64,000 nt of DNA from assembly GCF_902148845.1 (NCBI RefSeq), contig NC_043745.1, forward strand, positions 13,556,376-13,620,375, read 5' to 3'. A program made the translations under genes and the position numbers. The stretch comes from Salarias fasciatus. Lineage: Eukaryota > Chordata > Actinopteri > Blenniiformes > Blenniidae. Positions 1 to 11,582 of this stretch are shown here, piece by piece (the stretch's first letter is position 1; the number at the start of each line of letters is the position of its first letter). The notes beneath the pieces were generated by a model that searched no databases, was not told the DNA's origin, and saw only the letters and a list, made by a program, of their open reading frames with translations.

Positions 1-536
1 GGATCACCTGCTCTGACGCGCAGGAGTAATCTCTGCCACTTCCTGATTATATGCAGCAGGTGCCGCAATAATGTGTCCACCCATGCATTTCCCCAAGTCT
101 TTAAAGCGTTACGTTTTCCATAAAGCACGCAAAACCGTGCAACACGCGAGTATTAAAAAAAGCACGCCTTCAATATTAAAACAGAACTTGAACACCTTGT
201 ACAGATCAATTTAAAGTAATGCATTCATTTTTTCTAGAAATCAAATATTTTTCAGGCCTGTCCCAGTGCCTAAACACTCTCCGTCGTCAGGTTTTAATGT
301 GAGGAGATTATGGTGATGCTCTTGAGCTCACTGAGGTCATTTATAAATTATGTCATCACATCAGTGGCCTGGGCGCTCTCAGGCTCTATGCACCACATCC
401 CCTTGAAAGTTCAACATGGCCTCCTCCTGTAATCCCCTTCTATCCTTAATCTATGCTGCACCAGGGGCGACCTCATGTGGTCATTTGGGGATACACGATC
501 AATTGTTGCTATGTATTTTTTATGTTCTTATGTTAT

Positions 537-540
<4 letters not shown>

Positions 541-622
<82 letters not shown>
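541..622. repeat. (TA)n microsatellite followed by a T run
   Basis: About 32 TA units run without interruption and are followed by roughly 18 T. Any frame through it reads as Tyr-Ile repeats and is not a gene. Confidence 0.97.
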
Positions 623-623
<1 letters not shown>

Positions 624-995
624 CATCTTATAAGTCCAAAAATGGACTTCAAAAATAATGACTTGAGCTACTCGTCCGCGTGAAACTGTTTTCCTTTGTT
701 TATTTTTGCTGCAGGATGTTGAATCTCTAACCTTCTCATGCTGAGTTAGATTTTCTTTTCAGCATTCTCCTCTTTTGTTTGGTGGTGTTTGCACACTCGT
801 AATTTGATTCTTCGGGGCACAGACTTTGCTTTTCAGCATGATGTCTGCGTGTCCGTACTTGTTTTTGTGCAGCACTATTGCAAAGGCTCTGTGCTCAGCT
901 GCAGAACAAACTTCCCTCCACTTTACGGCCCTCCCTCGAGTTTGTCCGTGGATGACCACATTTCAAATGTAACCCCACCTGAAACCTCCAACTGG

Positions 996-1053
996 CCAAT
1001 CGGTTGGAGAAATGTCAGAGCGGTCGGCACACCCTCCTTTGTTCAAAACCAAT
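996..1053 (+). promoter_or_regulatory. Paired CCAAT boxes upstream of CALHM-like gene 1
   Basis: CCAATCGG starts at 996 and CCAATCAGA at 1049, about 210 and 155 bases before the start codon at 1205. Both fit the core recognised by NF-Y. No clear TATA box lies between them and the gene. Promoter function is inferred from position and motif only. Confidence 0.4.
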
Positions 1054-1204
1054 CAGAGTGGAAGTGTGGCATTTTGCCCGAGGGGAAAACTTACCCCTGG
1101 ATGCGTTAATTACGCATCACTTAGCTGTTGCCAATGTGTTCACAACGGTGGACACTCTTTTGGGCTTTTTACAGCGATTGTCTTCATTCTTTGGACTATC
1201 TAGT

Positions 1205-2022
1205 ATGGAAAGTAGACAACAATGGCTTACCAGGCTGAAAAATGAACTTAGCAACAGTCCTCTGGTATCAAATGTGGCTTTTGGCTTCATCCTCATGGGA
1301 CTGGAGAAGCTGGTGGAGCTGGAGTTTGAGTGTCCTTGCAGCCCTACATGGAACGGAGTGTTTTCCTCAGCATTCTTCATCATTCCTGCCGTCATGGCCT
1401 TCACCTTGATGCTGATCATTCAAGGATGCAGATGTGATACTTGGTGCAGGAAAACCGTTTCTCTCTCCAGCTTTGTTCCTGCGATCGTGTGGCTCATTTT
1501 GCTCTTCCTGGATGGCCAGTACTTTGCCTGCGCGATGACAGACTGGGAGGGCAGATTCGTACTAGTGGACAAGGCAGCTCCGCAGAAGTGGTGTGAACCA
1601 ATAAGTGAGGGAGATGTCACCCCGCAAGAACTCATGCTCCGCTCGCAGCAGCTCTTTGTTTTTTCTCAGGTGAGTTCAAGACTTTTCTAGTTGGCTGAAG
1701 TTTATGTAGGACAGCTGAACACTTCATCTGAGAGAGTGTACCGTGAAGAATTGCCATAGCCTTTTGGAAACTGTAAATAGAGCAGTTTTTACATCATTCT
1801 GAATACACTGTTGTTGTTTTTATCCATGCTGTTTTCCTAAAGTGTTGTTTTTACTCCTCTGCACCCCAGGTCATAGGAATTGTCCTCCTCATTTTCATCT
1901 GTGTGGGTCTCGTTGTGTATGTAATCAGAGAAAGCTGCCAGCAAGAGATGGAGATGCAGGATGCAGATGTAGCCGAGCTCACTGTGCTCAGGATGAGCTC
2001 TTTACGAAACAGGACATCGTGA
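1205..2022 (+). CDS. CALHM-like channel protein 1 (short form, two exons)
   Basis: Exons are 1205-1669 and 1870-2022 (205 aa), joined by a GTGAG donor and a CACCCCAG acceptor in phase 0. The product resembles the calcium homeostasis modulator (CALHM/FAM26) family of large-pore plasma-membrane channels. Four hydrophobic segments lie near residues 21-40, 52-73, 88-108 and 150-175. The family's extracellular cysteines are visible: FECPC at 41-45, YFACA at 106-110 and KWCEP at 128-132. The usual family length is about 310-350 aa, with a long cytoplasmic helical tail. This protein stops about 30 residues after the fourth segment, so the pore part is present and the tail is absent. The start at 1205 was chosen because the family N-terminus begins there. 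The frame is open further upstream without homology. The closest relative in the window is the gene at 13958. Subfamily (CALHM5 or CALHM6 type) is not certain. Confidence 0.82.
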
Positions 2023-3945
2023 GAGGACTCTCAGCCCACCACCCTGGACCCTTTTGTAAAAACCACAAACATTCATGACTCTCTGTTCCTGTAACTTTTT
2101 CTGTGTTTAAAAAGTATTTCCTCAGACAGAAATCCAATATATTGAGCATGAAGGACCAGTGGAGACATACCGATACTGGTCTAATGAGGTTCCCATAATA
2201 TGATTATATGTATATGTAACCAGATCATCAGATATTCCAGTGCAGTTATTTTTACTTGTTTGTTTTTTTTAAACAGTTTTTAAATGTATGGTTTGACATT
2301 TTCTGTCTGTGGAGCTTCTTGTCAAAAGTTTGATAATAAGACCAAATTGACAAAGCTCTTCTCTCACCTGTAGAAGCTGTTCGTTTTTCAGAAAAACACA
2401 AAAGGGAAATGGCGTTTTTGTTCTGCGATTCAACACAACTAGGAGCTGATTTGATCTTTATCTTATTGTACAGACATGAGATTCCTGTGTTCTTATCAAA
2501 CTTTTCACAAGAGAGAAATTCAAACAAGGCAGCATGTTTCTTTGAAATGCTATTTTATTTAGTCACAAGTCATTTATTCTGTCTGTCAGGCCTGAGGATC
2601 AGCATTACTCTTGTAATATGTTCATGCCTTAAAAGTATTTTTATATATTTTGTTTTGAACCCAGGAGGGGTTTTGTGCCTTTTTGTTTTTGCTATGTTAT
2701 GATAAGTGAAGTCCACCCAGGAGCTTATGTTGATCTGACTAGTATTAGTTGACATGTATTGTTTTGTTTGAAGTGTGCATGTCAAAAATGAATATATTCC
2801 TCTGGTGAATCTTCACTTCTTCTTTTCACACATGGACCTTATCATCATGTCTAATCTTAATAAAACAATCAGAGTGATCTGAGACTCTGTTGATAATATG
2901 TATCATGGAGACAGTCTGCTACAGTTGGTAGGATGTAGACACAGATTCTTCAGCAATAACTTGCAGCATTATTTTCTTGTAATTAAAGGAATTATTTATT
3001 TGAGTAAAACCCTCAGGGATTCTGCATATAGTCACATCTGAGACGCATGTTAGTTTTGAACAGTTCTTACAACCCCTTCATCTTGGAAACTGAGTTCTTT
3101 TTATTATGGCTAGATGAATTGTAAAATATGTTAAGCAGTTTTTTTTGTTTGTTTTTTTTTTTTTTTTAGCAAGCAACTTTTTGAAATGTTAATATCTTGT
3201 TGAAATTCATGGTAATTAGAATTACAAGTGAAATTATTTTTAATTTACATTTGGCAAAACTGAGGTTGTTGTGGACTTAACCATCATAATGTTGTATTTT
3301 TAACAGCAGCAGTTTCTTTCCGACTTTGCTGTGATTTGTAACTTTCCCCATATGTAAATTAAACCCATTAAGCATTGACATTTGTGGAAGGCCTTGTATT
3401 GTTTTGTGGGTGGGTTTGTTCAGAACTTCACATGTCACCTTTGAAGAGTTATCTCTATCTTTTTACAGCATGTCGACACAGTTATTGACAATCAGCCGTC
3501 ACATCACCACGAAATGACAAACTTGATTCAGTGTAAATAGAGTTGTTAGTGTGTCACTTCTGTGTCTTTCATTGCCAGATTGGTTCAAATAAATTGCATT
3601 TTCTTTTTTTTAATGTTACTTTGTCATTTTAGGCATATGCATAGCAAAATATTGGAGTTTGTGAGGACTGGTCAGGGAGACCTTTATATTTATCAAAAAA
3701 AAAAACCAGTTAATCTATTACTTCGAAATACAGGATGATTTTAATTGTAATTACGGCATATAAAGAATATGAAGACCATAAACACAAATATTCAAACAAA
3801 TGAGGACTCAGCAGCCATGGTATTTCAGTCTAATCTGTATGTGTGAAACTGAAAATGTTTAAATCCACGCCAGTGCACACTTTGCTTGGGTGAGATGGGA
3901 AAATGAATGTTCCTTCTACACAACATGGAGGAAAGATTGTACTCA
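2023..3945 (+). other. 3' region of CALHM-like gene 1
   Basis: AT-rich and without a gene. AATAAA signals stand at about 2859 and 3588. Two parts are paralogous to other places in the window: about 2250-2700 matches 24726-25170, and about 3800-3960 matches 14880-15012 and 25310-25420. This shows that the CALHM 3' region was part of the duplicated unit. Confidence 0.6.
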
Positions 3946-3979
3946 TCAGTATGTTGTTTTAAATATCTCAATATTTGTA

Positions 3980-4100
3980 CTCAGGTGAGCTGCACCTTTG
4001 TGTCTCATGACAAACTCTATCCAGAAGATGGCGTTATCTAGTGGCTTGGTTGGCTGATCCCTGTGCAGCCTGGAGAGTCTCTGCATGTTGTCCCTGTAGG
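3980..4100 (-). pseudogene. UGT stump (C-terminal remnant)
   Basis: Read on the minus strand this encodes the stretch found near residues 436-475 of the intact UGTs, including [18 protein letters not shown] and [11 protein letters not shown]. The C-terminal membrane anchor is gone on one side and about 430 upstream codons are gone on the other. The homology passes almost directly into the UGT upstream block (from about 4125), so an internal deletion fused gene end to gene flank. A host gene remnant that cannot make a UGT. Confidence 0.85.
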
Positions 4101-4124
4101 AACCAGTAATACTTAAGGCAGTAA

Positions 4125-4508
4125 GACAGATGTCATAATGATGGCCACAGGTTATTTCACTTTTTTCTCTTGAATCACAAGTCATCAACTGTAAGATTAA
4201 TCATCTCAGCTGTTTTTGTACACTGGTCTATACATCCTCCTTTAAGCAAACAGCCATTCTACCAATGATTTAATTTACTGAAACTAAAAAACAGGCTGGA
4301 TAAAAAGTAACTTGGAAACAAAGCTTTTGGGTTTTCCATTGTTTCAAAAATGCCATTACCTTTGTTTTGGCAGTGAGTGTAATTTGTTTTTCGGTGTTTG
4401 TTCTTTCCCAGAGAGCAGAACACATGCCACTCTATACAGTTTCAATCTTTGCCCTCGGCTTTGTTCGCTGCAACTTTATGCAGGGATATATAAATCTCTC
4501 AGTGATAA
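4125..4508 (-). promoter_or_regulatory. UGT upstream block, left half (copy 1), interrupted by an LTR element
   Basis: Aligns with the regions upstream of the UGT genes at 16259 and 26012. It keeps the conserved splice-donor context (minus-strand AACAAAG followed by GTAATGG) near 4360-4372 and the TATA-like stretch near 4485-4494. It continues at 9653 after the inserted element. With only a stump of UGT left, any remaining activity is unknown. Confidence 0.7.
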
Positions 4509-4913
4509 TGTCATGGCCAGCCCCCCGGCCTCCTCGTAGGGAGGCCGTTTGTTTGTTTTTCAGGTGGGCGGCACTGGAGCGGGTTTTCGGAGGCGTGGTT
4601 CCAGCTCATCAGCCAGATGAGGGTCAGCTGCTCTCGTCCCTATTTAAGTGGCGTCCTTGGCTGGAATCGGCGCTGGATCTTAACCTCTGCTACATCTGGG
4701 GATCCGCTCCGCCTGCCGCTCCTGCCGCCTGCCTGCTCCTAGTTCCTCCGGACTCGGAACCAACCTTGGAAAGAAAATTGCCGAGAGTCATCCCGTACTC
4801 AGCTTGGCCCGGCTCAGCTTTTGGGCTCACCTTTGTTCAAATAAATCCTTTTTGTACCCGCCATCTGTTCTCCCGTGTCGTCTGCGCCTGAGCCTCCGAC
4901 CCCACCCGTAACA
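4509..4913 (+). repeat. 5' LTR of the gypsy element
   Basis: 405 bp. Contains a TATTTAAG TATA-like box near 4640 and an AATAAA signal near 4840. Essentially identical to the 3' LTR. Confidence 0.95.
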
Positions 4914-4929
4914 GTAAGATCCAGCCAAG

Positions 4930-5916
4930 ATGAGCTCAGCAGACGGCAACCCCGGGAGAGACCAGGTACCTTCGGCTCCGCAGTCTGTGGCGAAGAAGCT
5001 GGCCGAACACGACAAAGTACTGGGAACAATGTTTGGCCAGGTCTCCCGTTTGTCCGAGCAGGTTGCTGGGATCGCCGAACACCTGGCTGCCTCATCAGCG
5101 GTCTCCGCGGTGGCTCCTCCCCCCGCCCCGGTCCCGGCTCCGGCTCTGCAGATGATGGCTCCATTCCGGGAGCCGAATGCGCCCACACCGGAGCGGTACG
5201 CTGGAGACCTTGGTTCCTGCCAGGCCTTCCTCACGCAGGTTTCTCTCGTGTTTGAGCTGCAGCCGCTATCTTATCCCTCCGACCGGTCCCGCATCGCTTA
5301 CCTAATCGGGCTCCTCTCCGGCCCGGCAAGGGCGTGGGGAACGGCATTGTGGGAGAATCAGTCGCCGGCTTGTCGGACTTATCAAGCCTTCACGGAGGAG
5401 ATGAAGAGGAATTTTGACCACCCGGTGAAGGGCAGAGACGCGGGGGACAGGCTCATGATTATCCGCCAAGGAAGCCGCAGTGTGGCCAAGTACGCCATCG
5501 AGTTCCGGACTCTAGCCGCGGGGAGTGGATGGAACAGCAGCGCTCTCCAGTGCGCGTTCTTACGAGGCCTGCAGGATGACTTGCAGGACGAACTGGCCAC
5601 CCGAGAGCGACCTCCCGATTTGGACAGCTTGATTTTTTTGTGCACCAGCTTGGACAACCGCATCAGAGAACGCCGTCGGGTGCGAGCGAGCCGCGTCCCG
5701 GCTTCCGTAGTTTCGGCGCCGAATCAGCCAGCGGGAACGGGGGCGACGGTCTCGGCTTCGGAGCCAGAGCCCATGCAGATCGGCCGGATCCAGCTCTCCT
5801 CGCAGGAGAGGAGGAGGCAGCGCCGGGCCACGAACGCCTGTCTCTACTGCGGCGGCTCTGGACATTATGTCGCCGAGTGCCCCAAGCGGCCGCTAAAAGA
5901 TCAGGCTCCCCTGTAG
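4930..5916 (+). CDS. gag: Gag of the gypsy element
   Basis: 328 aa. The N-terminal part has a heptad-rich, probably coiled-coil stretch. A central capsid-like region follows, and a single zinc knuckle (C-x2-C-x4-H-x4-C, starting CLYCGG) lies near the end. This is the structural protein of the element. The start at 4930 is the first ATG after the 5' LTR. Pol follows in an overlapping different frame, an arrangement for which Ty3/gypsy elements are known to use ribosomal frameshifting. Confidence 0.92.
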   Translation: MSSADGNPGRDQVPSAPQSVAKKLAEHDKVLGTMFGQVSRLSEQVAGIAEHLAASSAVSAVAPPPAPVPAPALQMMAPFREPNAPTPERYAGDLGSCQAFLTQVSLVFELQPLSYPSDRSRIAYLIGLLSGPARAWGTALWENQSPACRTYQAFTEEMKRNFDHPVKGRDAGDRLMIIRQGSRSVAKYAIEFRTLAAGSGWNSSALQCAFLRGLQDDLQDELATRERPPDLDSLIFLCTSLDNRIRERRRVRASRVPASVVSAPNQPAGTGATVSASEPEPMQIGRIQLSSQERRRQRRATNACLYCGGSGHYVAECPKRPLKDQAPL

Positions 5917-8900
5917 ATGCGGGGCTGCGGGTGAGCCGAACTTCCCTCATGACCCCTCAACGATTTCAGGTAACCGGCACTCTCTGTTATCTCACCCAGT
6001 CTGTTCCTGTTGCTGCTCTGGTGGATTCAGGTGCAGAGGAGAGTTTCATGGACATCCAGCTAGCTCGCCAGCTGGACATTCCCTGTGTTCCGCTGGAGTC
6101 TGAGCTAGCTGTGAGGTCACTAAATGGGCTCCATCTGGCTCAGGTCAGTCACAAGACCTGTCCGGTGGATTTGGTGCTCTCTGGAAATCATCATGAGACT
6201 CTGACCTTCCATCTCATTGACCACTCGCAGCCCCCGCTGGTGCTGGGTTTCCCGTGGCTGCGTAAACACAACCCCCGCATTGACTGGATTAAGGAGGAGA
6301 TTGATTCCTGGAGCCCATTTTGTTTAAGTAACTGTTTACGTTCTGCACTCACTCCACATGTCTCTCTGCATTCCTCCCCGCCAGAACCGGTAGATCTGTC
6401 AGCAGTCCCTGAGGCGTACCACGACCTGGTCCAAGTGTTCAGTAAGAGCAAGGCCCTCTCTCTGCCACCACACCGACCTTACGACTGTCCCATTGATCTT
6501 CTTCCAGGAGCCACATTGCCCCGCAGCCGGCTGTACAATTTGACCCGGCCTGAGCGCGCCGCCATGGAGACCTACATTCAGGAGTCCCTGGCGGCTGGAA
6601 CCATTCGTCCCTCTTCTTCTCCGGTGGCAGCGGGGTTTTTCTTCGTCGGCAAGAAGGACGGCTCTCTGAGACCCTGCATTGATTTCAGAGGTCTAAATGA
6701 CATCACCGTAAAGAACCGCTACCCGCTGCCCTTGCTTAGCTCGGCCTTCCTTCCCCTGCACGGCGCCACGGTGTTCACGAAACTGGATCTCCGCAACGCC
6801 TATCACCTGGTCCGCATTCGTGAGGGCGATGAGTGGAAGACCGCGTTCAACACTCCACTGGGCCATTTTGAGTACTTGGTTATGCCATTTGGACTCACTA
6901 ACGCTCCTGCAGTTTTTCAGAACCTCATGAATGATGTGCTCCGAGACTTCATTGACCGCTTCGTTTTTGTGTACCTTGACGATGTCCTGATCTACTCCCG
7001 CAGTACTGAGGAACACATCCAGCATGTCCGTCTGGTCCTGGAGAGACTCCTGAAGAACCACCTGTATGTGAAGGCCGAGAAGTGTGAGTTCCATCAGTCC
7101 ACTGTGTCCTTCTTGGGTTTCATCATCTCACAGGGAGAGACTCGCATGGATCCAGCTAAGCTGGCGGCGGTACAGGAGTGGCCTGAGCCGGAGAATCGGA
7201 AGCAGCTTCAACGGTTCCTGGGTTTTGCCAACTTCTACCGCCAGTTCATCAGGAACTACAGTAAGGTGGCCGCACCCCTCACTGCTCTCACGTCGACCAT
7301 TCGTCCGTTTGTTTGGTCCCCAGAGGCCGCGAAGGCCTTCCAGGAACTCAAGGTGCGATTCACTACAGCTCCCATACTAATTCAGCCTGATCCCAGTCTC
7401 CAGTTTGTGGTGGAGGTAGACGCCTCGGAGACCGGTGTGGGAGCCATTCTGTCCCAACGCCCCACCTCGGACAACAAGCTGCACCCCTGTGCCTTTTTTT
7501 CTCGCCGCCTCTCACCAGCAGAACGCAATTATGACATCGGCAACCGAGAGCTTCTGGCGGTCAAGCTGGCGTTGGAGGAGTGGAGGCACTGGCTGGAGGG
7601 AGCTGAGCAGCCATTCATAGTGTGGACTGATCACAAGAACCTTGAGTATGTGCGCTCTGCTAAACGTCTGAACTCCCGTCAGGCCCGTTGGACTCTGTTT
7701 TTTGGGCGTTTCAACTTCACCTTGACCTACCGCCCGGGGTCGCGTAACATCAAGCCAGATGCTCTGTCACGCCAATTTGCCACTGAGGACTCCCCATCAG
7801 AACCGGGTTCCATCCTTCCCCAGTCCTGCACTGTCGGATCTCTCACATGGGAGGTGGAATCCCTAGTGCAACAAGCTCAACTGCACGAGCCAGGTCCAGG
7901 TAACGGCCCCGCTAAATGCCTGTTTGTGCCCAGCTCTGTCCGCTCTCAGGTCCTGCAGTGGGGACACTCTTCCCAGCTTTTCTGCCACCCTGGAGTCACC
8001 CGCACGTTGGGAGTTCTACGACAGAGGTTTTGGTGGCCATCGATGGACAAGGACACGCGGGAGTTTGTGGCGGCCTGCGTTGTCTGCGCCCGGAATAAGA
8101 CATCCACTCGGCCCTGTTCTGGCCTCCTTCAACCCTTGCCAGTGCCCAGTCGGCCGTGGTCCCATATTGCACTGGACTTCGTCACTGGCCTGCCTCCCTC
8201 CAACGGTAAAACCGCAATCCTCTCTATTGTGGACAGGTTTTCCAAGGCTGCCCACTTTGTCGCCCTCTGTAAGCTGCCATCGGCCAAGGAGACAGCAGAC
8301 CTGCTCGTCACTGAAGTGTTCCGCATTCATGGCATCCCTGTGGATATCGTGTCCGACCGGGGACCACAGTTCACATCGGAGGTTTGGAGGGCATTTTGTT
8401 CGGCGTTGGGAGCCAAGGTGAGCCTGTCTTCTGGTTTCCATCCCCAGTCTAATGGTCAGACAGAGCGCCTAAATCAAGAGATGGAGGCCCTGCTCCGGTG
8501 TGTTACTGCGGAGGATCCTGCGGCCTGGAGCACTCACCTGCCGTGGGTGGAATACGCGCATAACTCGCTGGTTAGCTCCTCCTCGGGCTTGTCCCCATTT
8601 CAGTGCTCCCTGGGGTACCAGCCCCCTCTGTTTCCATCCCAGGAACAGGAGTTGGCGGTTCCTTCCGTTCAAGCTGCGATGAGGAGATGTGAACGGGTCT
8701 GGAAGAGGGCGCGGACCGCCCAGCTCAGGTCTTCCCACAGAATGGAGCAGCAGGCCAACCGCAAGTGGACTGCCGCTCCCACCTATTCCCCTGGACAGAG
8801 GGTCTGGTTGAGGGCCAAGGACCTGCCCCTTCGGGTTGAATCCCGGAAGCTGGCCCCTCGCTTTGTGGGACCGTTCGAAGTGGAGAGGATCATCAATCCC

Positions 8901-9278
8901 TGCGCGGTGCGTCTCAAGCTTCCCTCGTCCATGCGCATCCACCCCACTTTCCACGTCTCTCAGATCAAGCCGGTGGCCGAGAGTGACCTGGTCCCCCCTG
9001 TCCGTGCCCCGCCTCCGCCCAGGATGTTGGATGGCGGCCTGGTTTATACAGTGCGGCGGCTTCTGGATGTGCGCCGCCGGGGTCGAGGGGTTCAGTACCT
9101 GGTGGACTGGGAGGGTTACGGCCCTGAGGAGCGTTCCTGGGTCCCCCGGGGCTGCATTATGGACCCCAGTCTCGTCCGGGAGTTTCATCGCCGCCATCCT
9201 GGGCGATTGGTGCGTGTGCCTGGAGGCACACGTAGGAGGGGGGGTACTGTCATGGCCAGCCCCCCGGCCTCCTCGTAG
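5640..9278 (+). CDS. pol: Pol polyprotein of the gypsy element
   Basis: Domains in order: aspartic protease (VDSGAEESF near 6020), reverse transcriptase (YLDD at 6972-6983), RNase H (VDASETGVG near 7420), integrase zinc finger with HHCC pattern (about 7960-8100), integrase core ([22 protein letters not shown]) and a chromodomain near 9040-9210 ([15 protein letters not shown]). The first coordinate is only where the open frame can begin. It overlaps gag, and the mature protein probably starts later. The stop lies 31 bases inside the 3' LTR. Confidence 0.94.
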   Translation: MHQLGQPHQRTPSGASEPRPGFRSFGAESASGNGGDGLGFGARAHADRPDPALLAGEEEAAPGHERLSLLRRLWTLCRRVPQAAAKRSGSPVDAGLRVSRTSLMTPQRFQVTGTLCYLTQSVPVAALVDSGAEESFMDIQLARQLDIPCVPLESELAVRSLNGLHLAQVSHKTCPVDLVLSGNHHETLTFHLIDHSQPPLVLGFPWLRKHNPRIDWIKEEIDSWSPFCLSNCLRSALTPHVSLHSSPPEPVDLSAVPEAYHDLVQVFSKSKALSLPPHRPYDCPIDLLPGATLPRSRLYNLTRPERAAMETYIQESLAAGTIRPSSSPVAAGFFFVGKKDGSLRPCIDFRGLNDITVKNRYPLPLLSSAFLPLHGATVFTKLDLRNAYHLVRIREGDEWKTAFNTPLGHFEYLVMPFGLTNAPAVFQNLMNDVLRDFIDRFVFVYLDDVLIYSRSTEEHIQHVRLVLERLLKNHLYVKAEKCEFHQSTVSFLGFIISQGETRMDPAKLAAVQEWPEPENRKQLQRFLGFANFYRQFIRNYSKVAAPLTALTSTIRPFVWSPEAAKAFQELKVRFTTAPILIQPDPSLQFVVEVDASETGVGAILSQRPTSDNKLHPCAFFSRRLSPAERNYDIGNRELLAVKLALEEWRHWLEGAEQPFIVWTDHKNLEYVRSAKRLNSRQARWTLFFGRFNFTLTYRPGSRNIKPDALSRQFATEDSPSEPGSILPQSCTVGSLTWEVESLVQQAQLHEPGPGNGPAKCLFVPSSVRSQVLQWGHSSQLFCHPGVTRTLGVLRQRFWWPSMDKDTREFVAACVVCARNKTSTRPCSGLLQPLPVPSRPWSHIALDFVTGLPPSNGKTAILSIVDRFSKAAHFVALCKLPSAKETADLLVTEVFRIHGIPVDIVSDRGPQFTSEVWRAFCSALGAKVSLSSGFHPQSNGQTERLNQEMEALLRCVTAEDPAAWSTHLPWVEYAHNSLVSSSSGLSPFQCSLGYQPPLFPSQEQELAVPSVQAAMRRCERVWKRARTAQLRSSHRMEQQANRKWTAAPTYSPGQRVWLRAKDLPLRVESRKLAPRFVGPFEVERIINPCAVRLKLPSSMRIHPTFHVSQIKPVAESDLVPPVRAPPPPRMLDGGLVYTVRRLLDVRRRGRGVQYLVDWEGYGPEERSWVPRGCIMDPSLVREFHRRHPGRLVRVPGGTRRRGGTVMASPPASS

Positions 9279-9652
9279 GGAGGCCGTTTGTTTGTTTTTC
9301 AGGTGGGCGGCACTGGAGCGGGTTTTCGGAGGCGTGGTTCCAGCTCATCAGCCAGATGAGGGTCAGCTGCTCTCGTCCCTATTTAAGTGGCGTCCTTGGC
9401 TGGAATCGGCGCTGGATCTTAACCTCTGCTACATCTGGGGATCCGCTCCGCCTGCCGCTCCTGCCGCCTGCCTGCTCCTAGTTCCTCCGGACTCGGAACC
9501 AACCTTGGAAAGAAAATTGCCGAGAGTCATCCCATACTCAGCTTGGCCCGGCTCAGCTTTTGGGCTCACCTTTGTTCAAATAAATCCTTTTTGTACCCGC
9601 CATCTGTTCTCCCGTGTCGTCTGCGCCTGAGCCTCCGACCCCACCCGTAACA
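9248..9652 (+). repeat. 3' LTR of the gypsy element
   Basis: 405 bp, preceded by a purine-rich run (AGGAGGGGGGG) that fits a polypurine tract. Followed directly by the GATAA target duplication. Confidence 0.95.
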
Positions 9653-9775
9653 GATAAAGAGAAAAGGGTGGAGTGAGCTGTAAATATTGCAGAAAATCAA
9701 TGAATGACCATTGACGGCAAACCAAGACTGAATTAATCCTTCCTGTTTAGTGAATTCAGGTGATGATTTGTTCAG
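9653..9775 (+). promoter_or_regulatory. UGT/CALHM shared block, right half (copy 1)
   Basis: Continues the block broken at 4508. The conserved words AAAGAGAAAAGGG and CAAACCAAGACTGAATTAA match 18311-18400 and 28055-28140, and the second word also matches the stretch just upstream of the CALHM-like gene at 13958. Confidence 0.75.
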
Positions 9776-10030
9776 TTTAATTTCAATTCAATTCAGCTTA
9801 TAACATAGTCATTTCTAGACACTTTTACAGCGTAAACCCAACAGATCCACATGAGCAAGCATAAGCGACTGGAAAGGAAAAACTTCCTTTAACAGGAAGA
9901 AACCTTTGCAGAACCAGGCTCAGAGGTGGCGGCTTTCTACTGTTGCGGTTGGAGTTAGGGTACAGAAAGAGAAGGATATGGGACAGACAGTTTCTTGTAT
10001 GTACATACAATTCATATATAAACACAGAGT
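9776..10030 (-). repeat. Abundant teleost dispersed repeat
   Basis: Contains GGAAAAACTTCCTTTAACAG and AAACCTTTGCAGAACCAGGC, the core of a repeat found very widely in teleost genomes. A run of AATTCAATTC precedes it. Family name not assigned from sequence alone, and strand is arbitrary. Confidence 0.65.
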
Positions 10031-11079
10031 ACATATAACCTTGCATAGCAGATGGGCCTGCCTGATTCAGTTCCTAAATCCTGCAGATCCCATCTTGTAG
10101 CGCTCCATAGCCCAATGGTTTCACTCAGTTAAAATTTCACCGGCCCAATCAGGGAAAAGAGGCGGGAGCTGCGGGAGAAGCGGACATGACGAAAGATGTG
10201 ACGACAGCGGGAAGCTCGAAAAAGTTCGAAAACAATGGGAGCATGCGGAGCGATCTCCGTGGACACGGCAATATCTGCAGTTTTATAAGAAAGCGACTCA
10301 GTTTCTTCTTTGAAAGAGGAGCACAGAACATCACTTCAAGCCTTTTTGTCAGGAAACGATGTCTGCTGCTTCTCAGCAGCAGCGCGCATAAGCTATGTCA
10401 CACTGTGGCTTGATGTGGATTGGTCTGTGGTGAGTGTGTCGCGTGTCAATCAGAACGGTCGTCCAATCGTCTTCTTCTTTGGTTCGAACGGTCATCCAAT
10501 GGCCAACTACTGATTGTTTTGAAGGTCCCGCCTCTGAAATCAAATTGGAAGAGCGGCTACCCAGATGGACTTGTGAAATATTTCCGTGGCGGACAAATGA
10601 AACTGTCCATCTGGCGTGTTAGAGTACATAGGCTACAAGAGAACAATCATCAGTGACACATAGTAATAGAATGAAATTACACTGAAACGAGAGAAAGGAG
10701 CAGGATCCGAAGCCGGTTCCACATAGTAGGAGCCCGGGGTTAAGTAGACTGCTTGCACCCACTGGGTCCAGGTTACCTCAATCAATCAATGGAGCAGCTG
10801 TATTGTTTGATGCCCAATTAGAACTGATATCACCCATTGAGCCCAGGCTGTCTCATTATTTTAAAGATCAGCCGCGATTGATGTTCTGTATGTGATCCGT
10901 CAATCACAGCTCTAGTCCACCTAAGAGACAGCCCTCTTCGTCCAGGGTTTTGGTGTTCTAACTTCAGTCTCCCACAGTGGAATCGACCATCAATCCCAGA
11001 GAGAGAGAGGGGGAGAGATCTTTTTATTTTCATTGAGGTGGACATGGGTTCACAGATTTGTACAATCAATCCACAACTC
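10031..11079. other. Unassigned intergenic DNA, probably repeat-derived
   Basis: No gene seen. The GC-rich part from 10140 to 10640 has the look of a dispersed element. It includes a short inverted repeat, CCAGATGGAC at 10561 and GTCCATCTGG at 10604. No ends or target duplications could be fixed. Confidence 0.35.
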
Positions 11080-11094
11080 ATTTTCTCAACACCA

Positions 11095-11300
11095 CCTTAC
11101 AGAACAGTAAGCCCCTCCCCCGTCCCAAAGCACTCACAGGCGGCCAGTGTCACGCAGCGCTCCCTGCTGCAGTCAGAGCAGAGAGGAGACCCACACCACT
11201 CCGTCCACACTTCAAATGAATCGCGAGTGCGCAAATACGCCGCTGCTCACTTGCTGACAAACCAAGAATCAACAGAAGAAAGTTCATTTGTAGTTCTATT
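11095..11300 (+). repeat. Dispersed repeat, copy also at 52895-53095
   Basis: The two stretches share long near-identical words such as GTCCCAAAGCACTCACAGGC and GCGCTCCCTGCTGCAGTCAG over about 200 bases. No coding potential is visible. Confidence 0.8.
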
Positions 11301-11582
11301 TGTCCGCTCTCCCGGTATGTTATATATTTGCTCCCGGTCTGTGAATCAAAGCACAAGCATCCCCCCTCCCCGGCTCTTCATACAATCGGATAAAACGAGT
11401 CTCCAAACACAGCTCCCGGGCTGAATTTCAACCCCACCCAACCCTGGCTGGGATACAAATGGATTCTTCAGCAGCCATCAAACGACCTGAATCCACTCAA
11501 AGCCCACAGAAAAGTGCCACCACGAAGAAAAAAAGGACTTTATCAGCATTATCTCATGAGTCAAAAAAAGAAAAGAAAATAT

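Larger units (their letters stand above)
1..1204. other. 5' flank of CALHM-like gene 1; no gene seen
   Basis: No convincing coding region is present. The short open frames here are low-complexity or unsupported. The stretch holds a TA microsatellite and, close to the gene, two CCAAT boxes that are listed separately. The UGT/CALHM shared block seen at other copies is not recognisable here. Confidence 0.5.
4509..9652 (+). mobile_element. Ty3/gypsy LTR retrotransposon, chromodomain type, looks whole
   Basis: This 5144-bp element has two 405-bp LTRs that start with TG, end with CA and differ at about one position by eye. A 5-bp target duplication, GATAA, stands at 4504-4508 and 9653-9657. Gag and pol are both open across their full length and no break was seen. 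Domain order (protease, reverse transcriptase, RNase H, integrase, chromodomain) is that of Ty3/gypsy chromoviruses. No envelope gene is present. LTR near-identity means a very recent insertion. The site is the UGT upstream block, and the uninterrupted sequence is seen at about 18311 and 28050. Confidence 0.96.

Noticed and set aside
416-683. Two overlapping 76-80 codon frames with Tyr-Ile runs
   Set aside because: They are translations of the TA microsatellite.
1004-1204. In-frame N-terminal extension of CALHM-like gene 1
   Set aside because: It has no family homology, and the conserved protein begins at 1205.
2252-2702. Open frames of 90-97 codons in both strands
   Set aside because: They lie in the CALHM 3' UTR, have no domain, and the paralogous segment at 24726 does not keep them.
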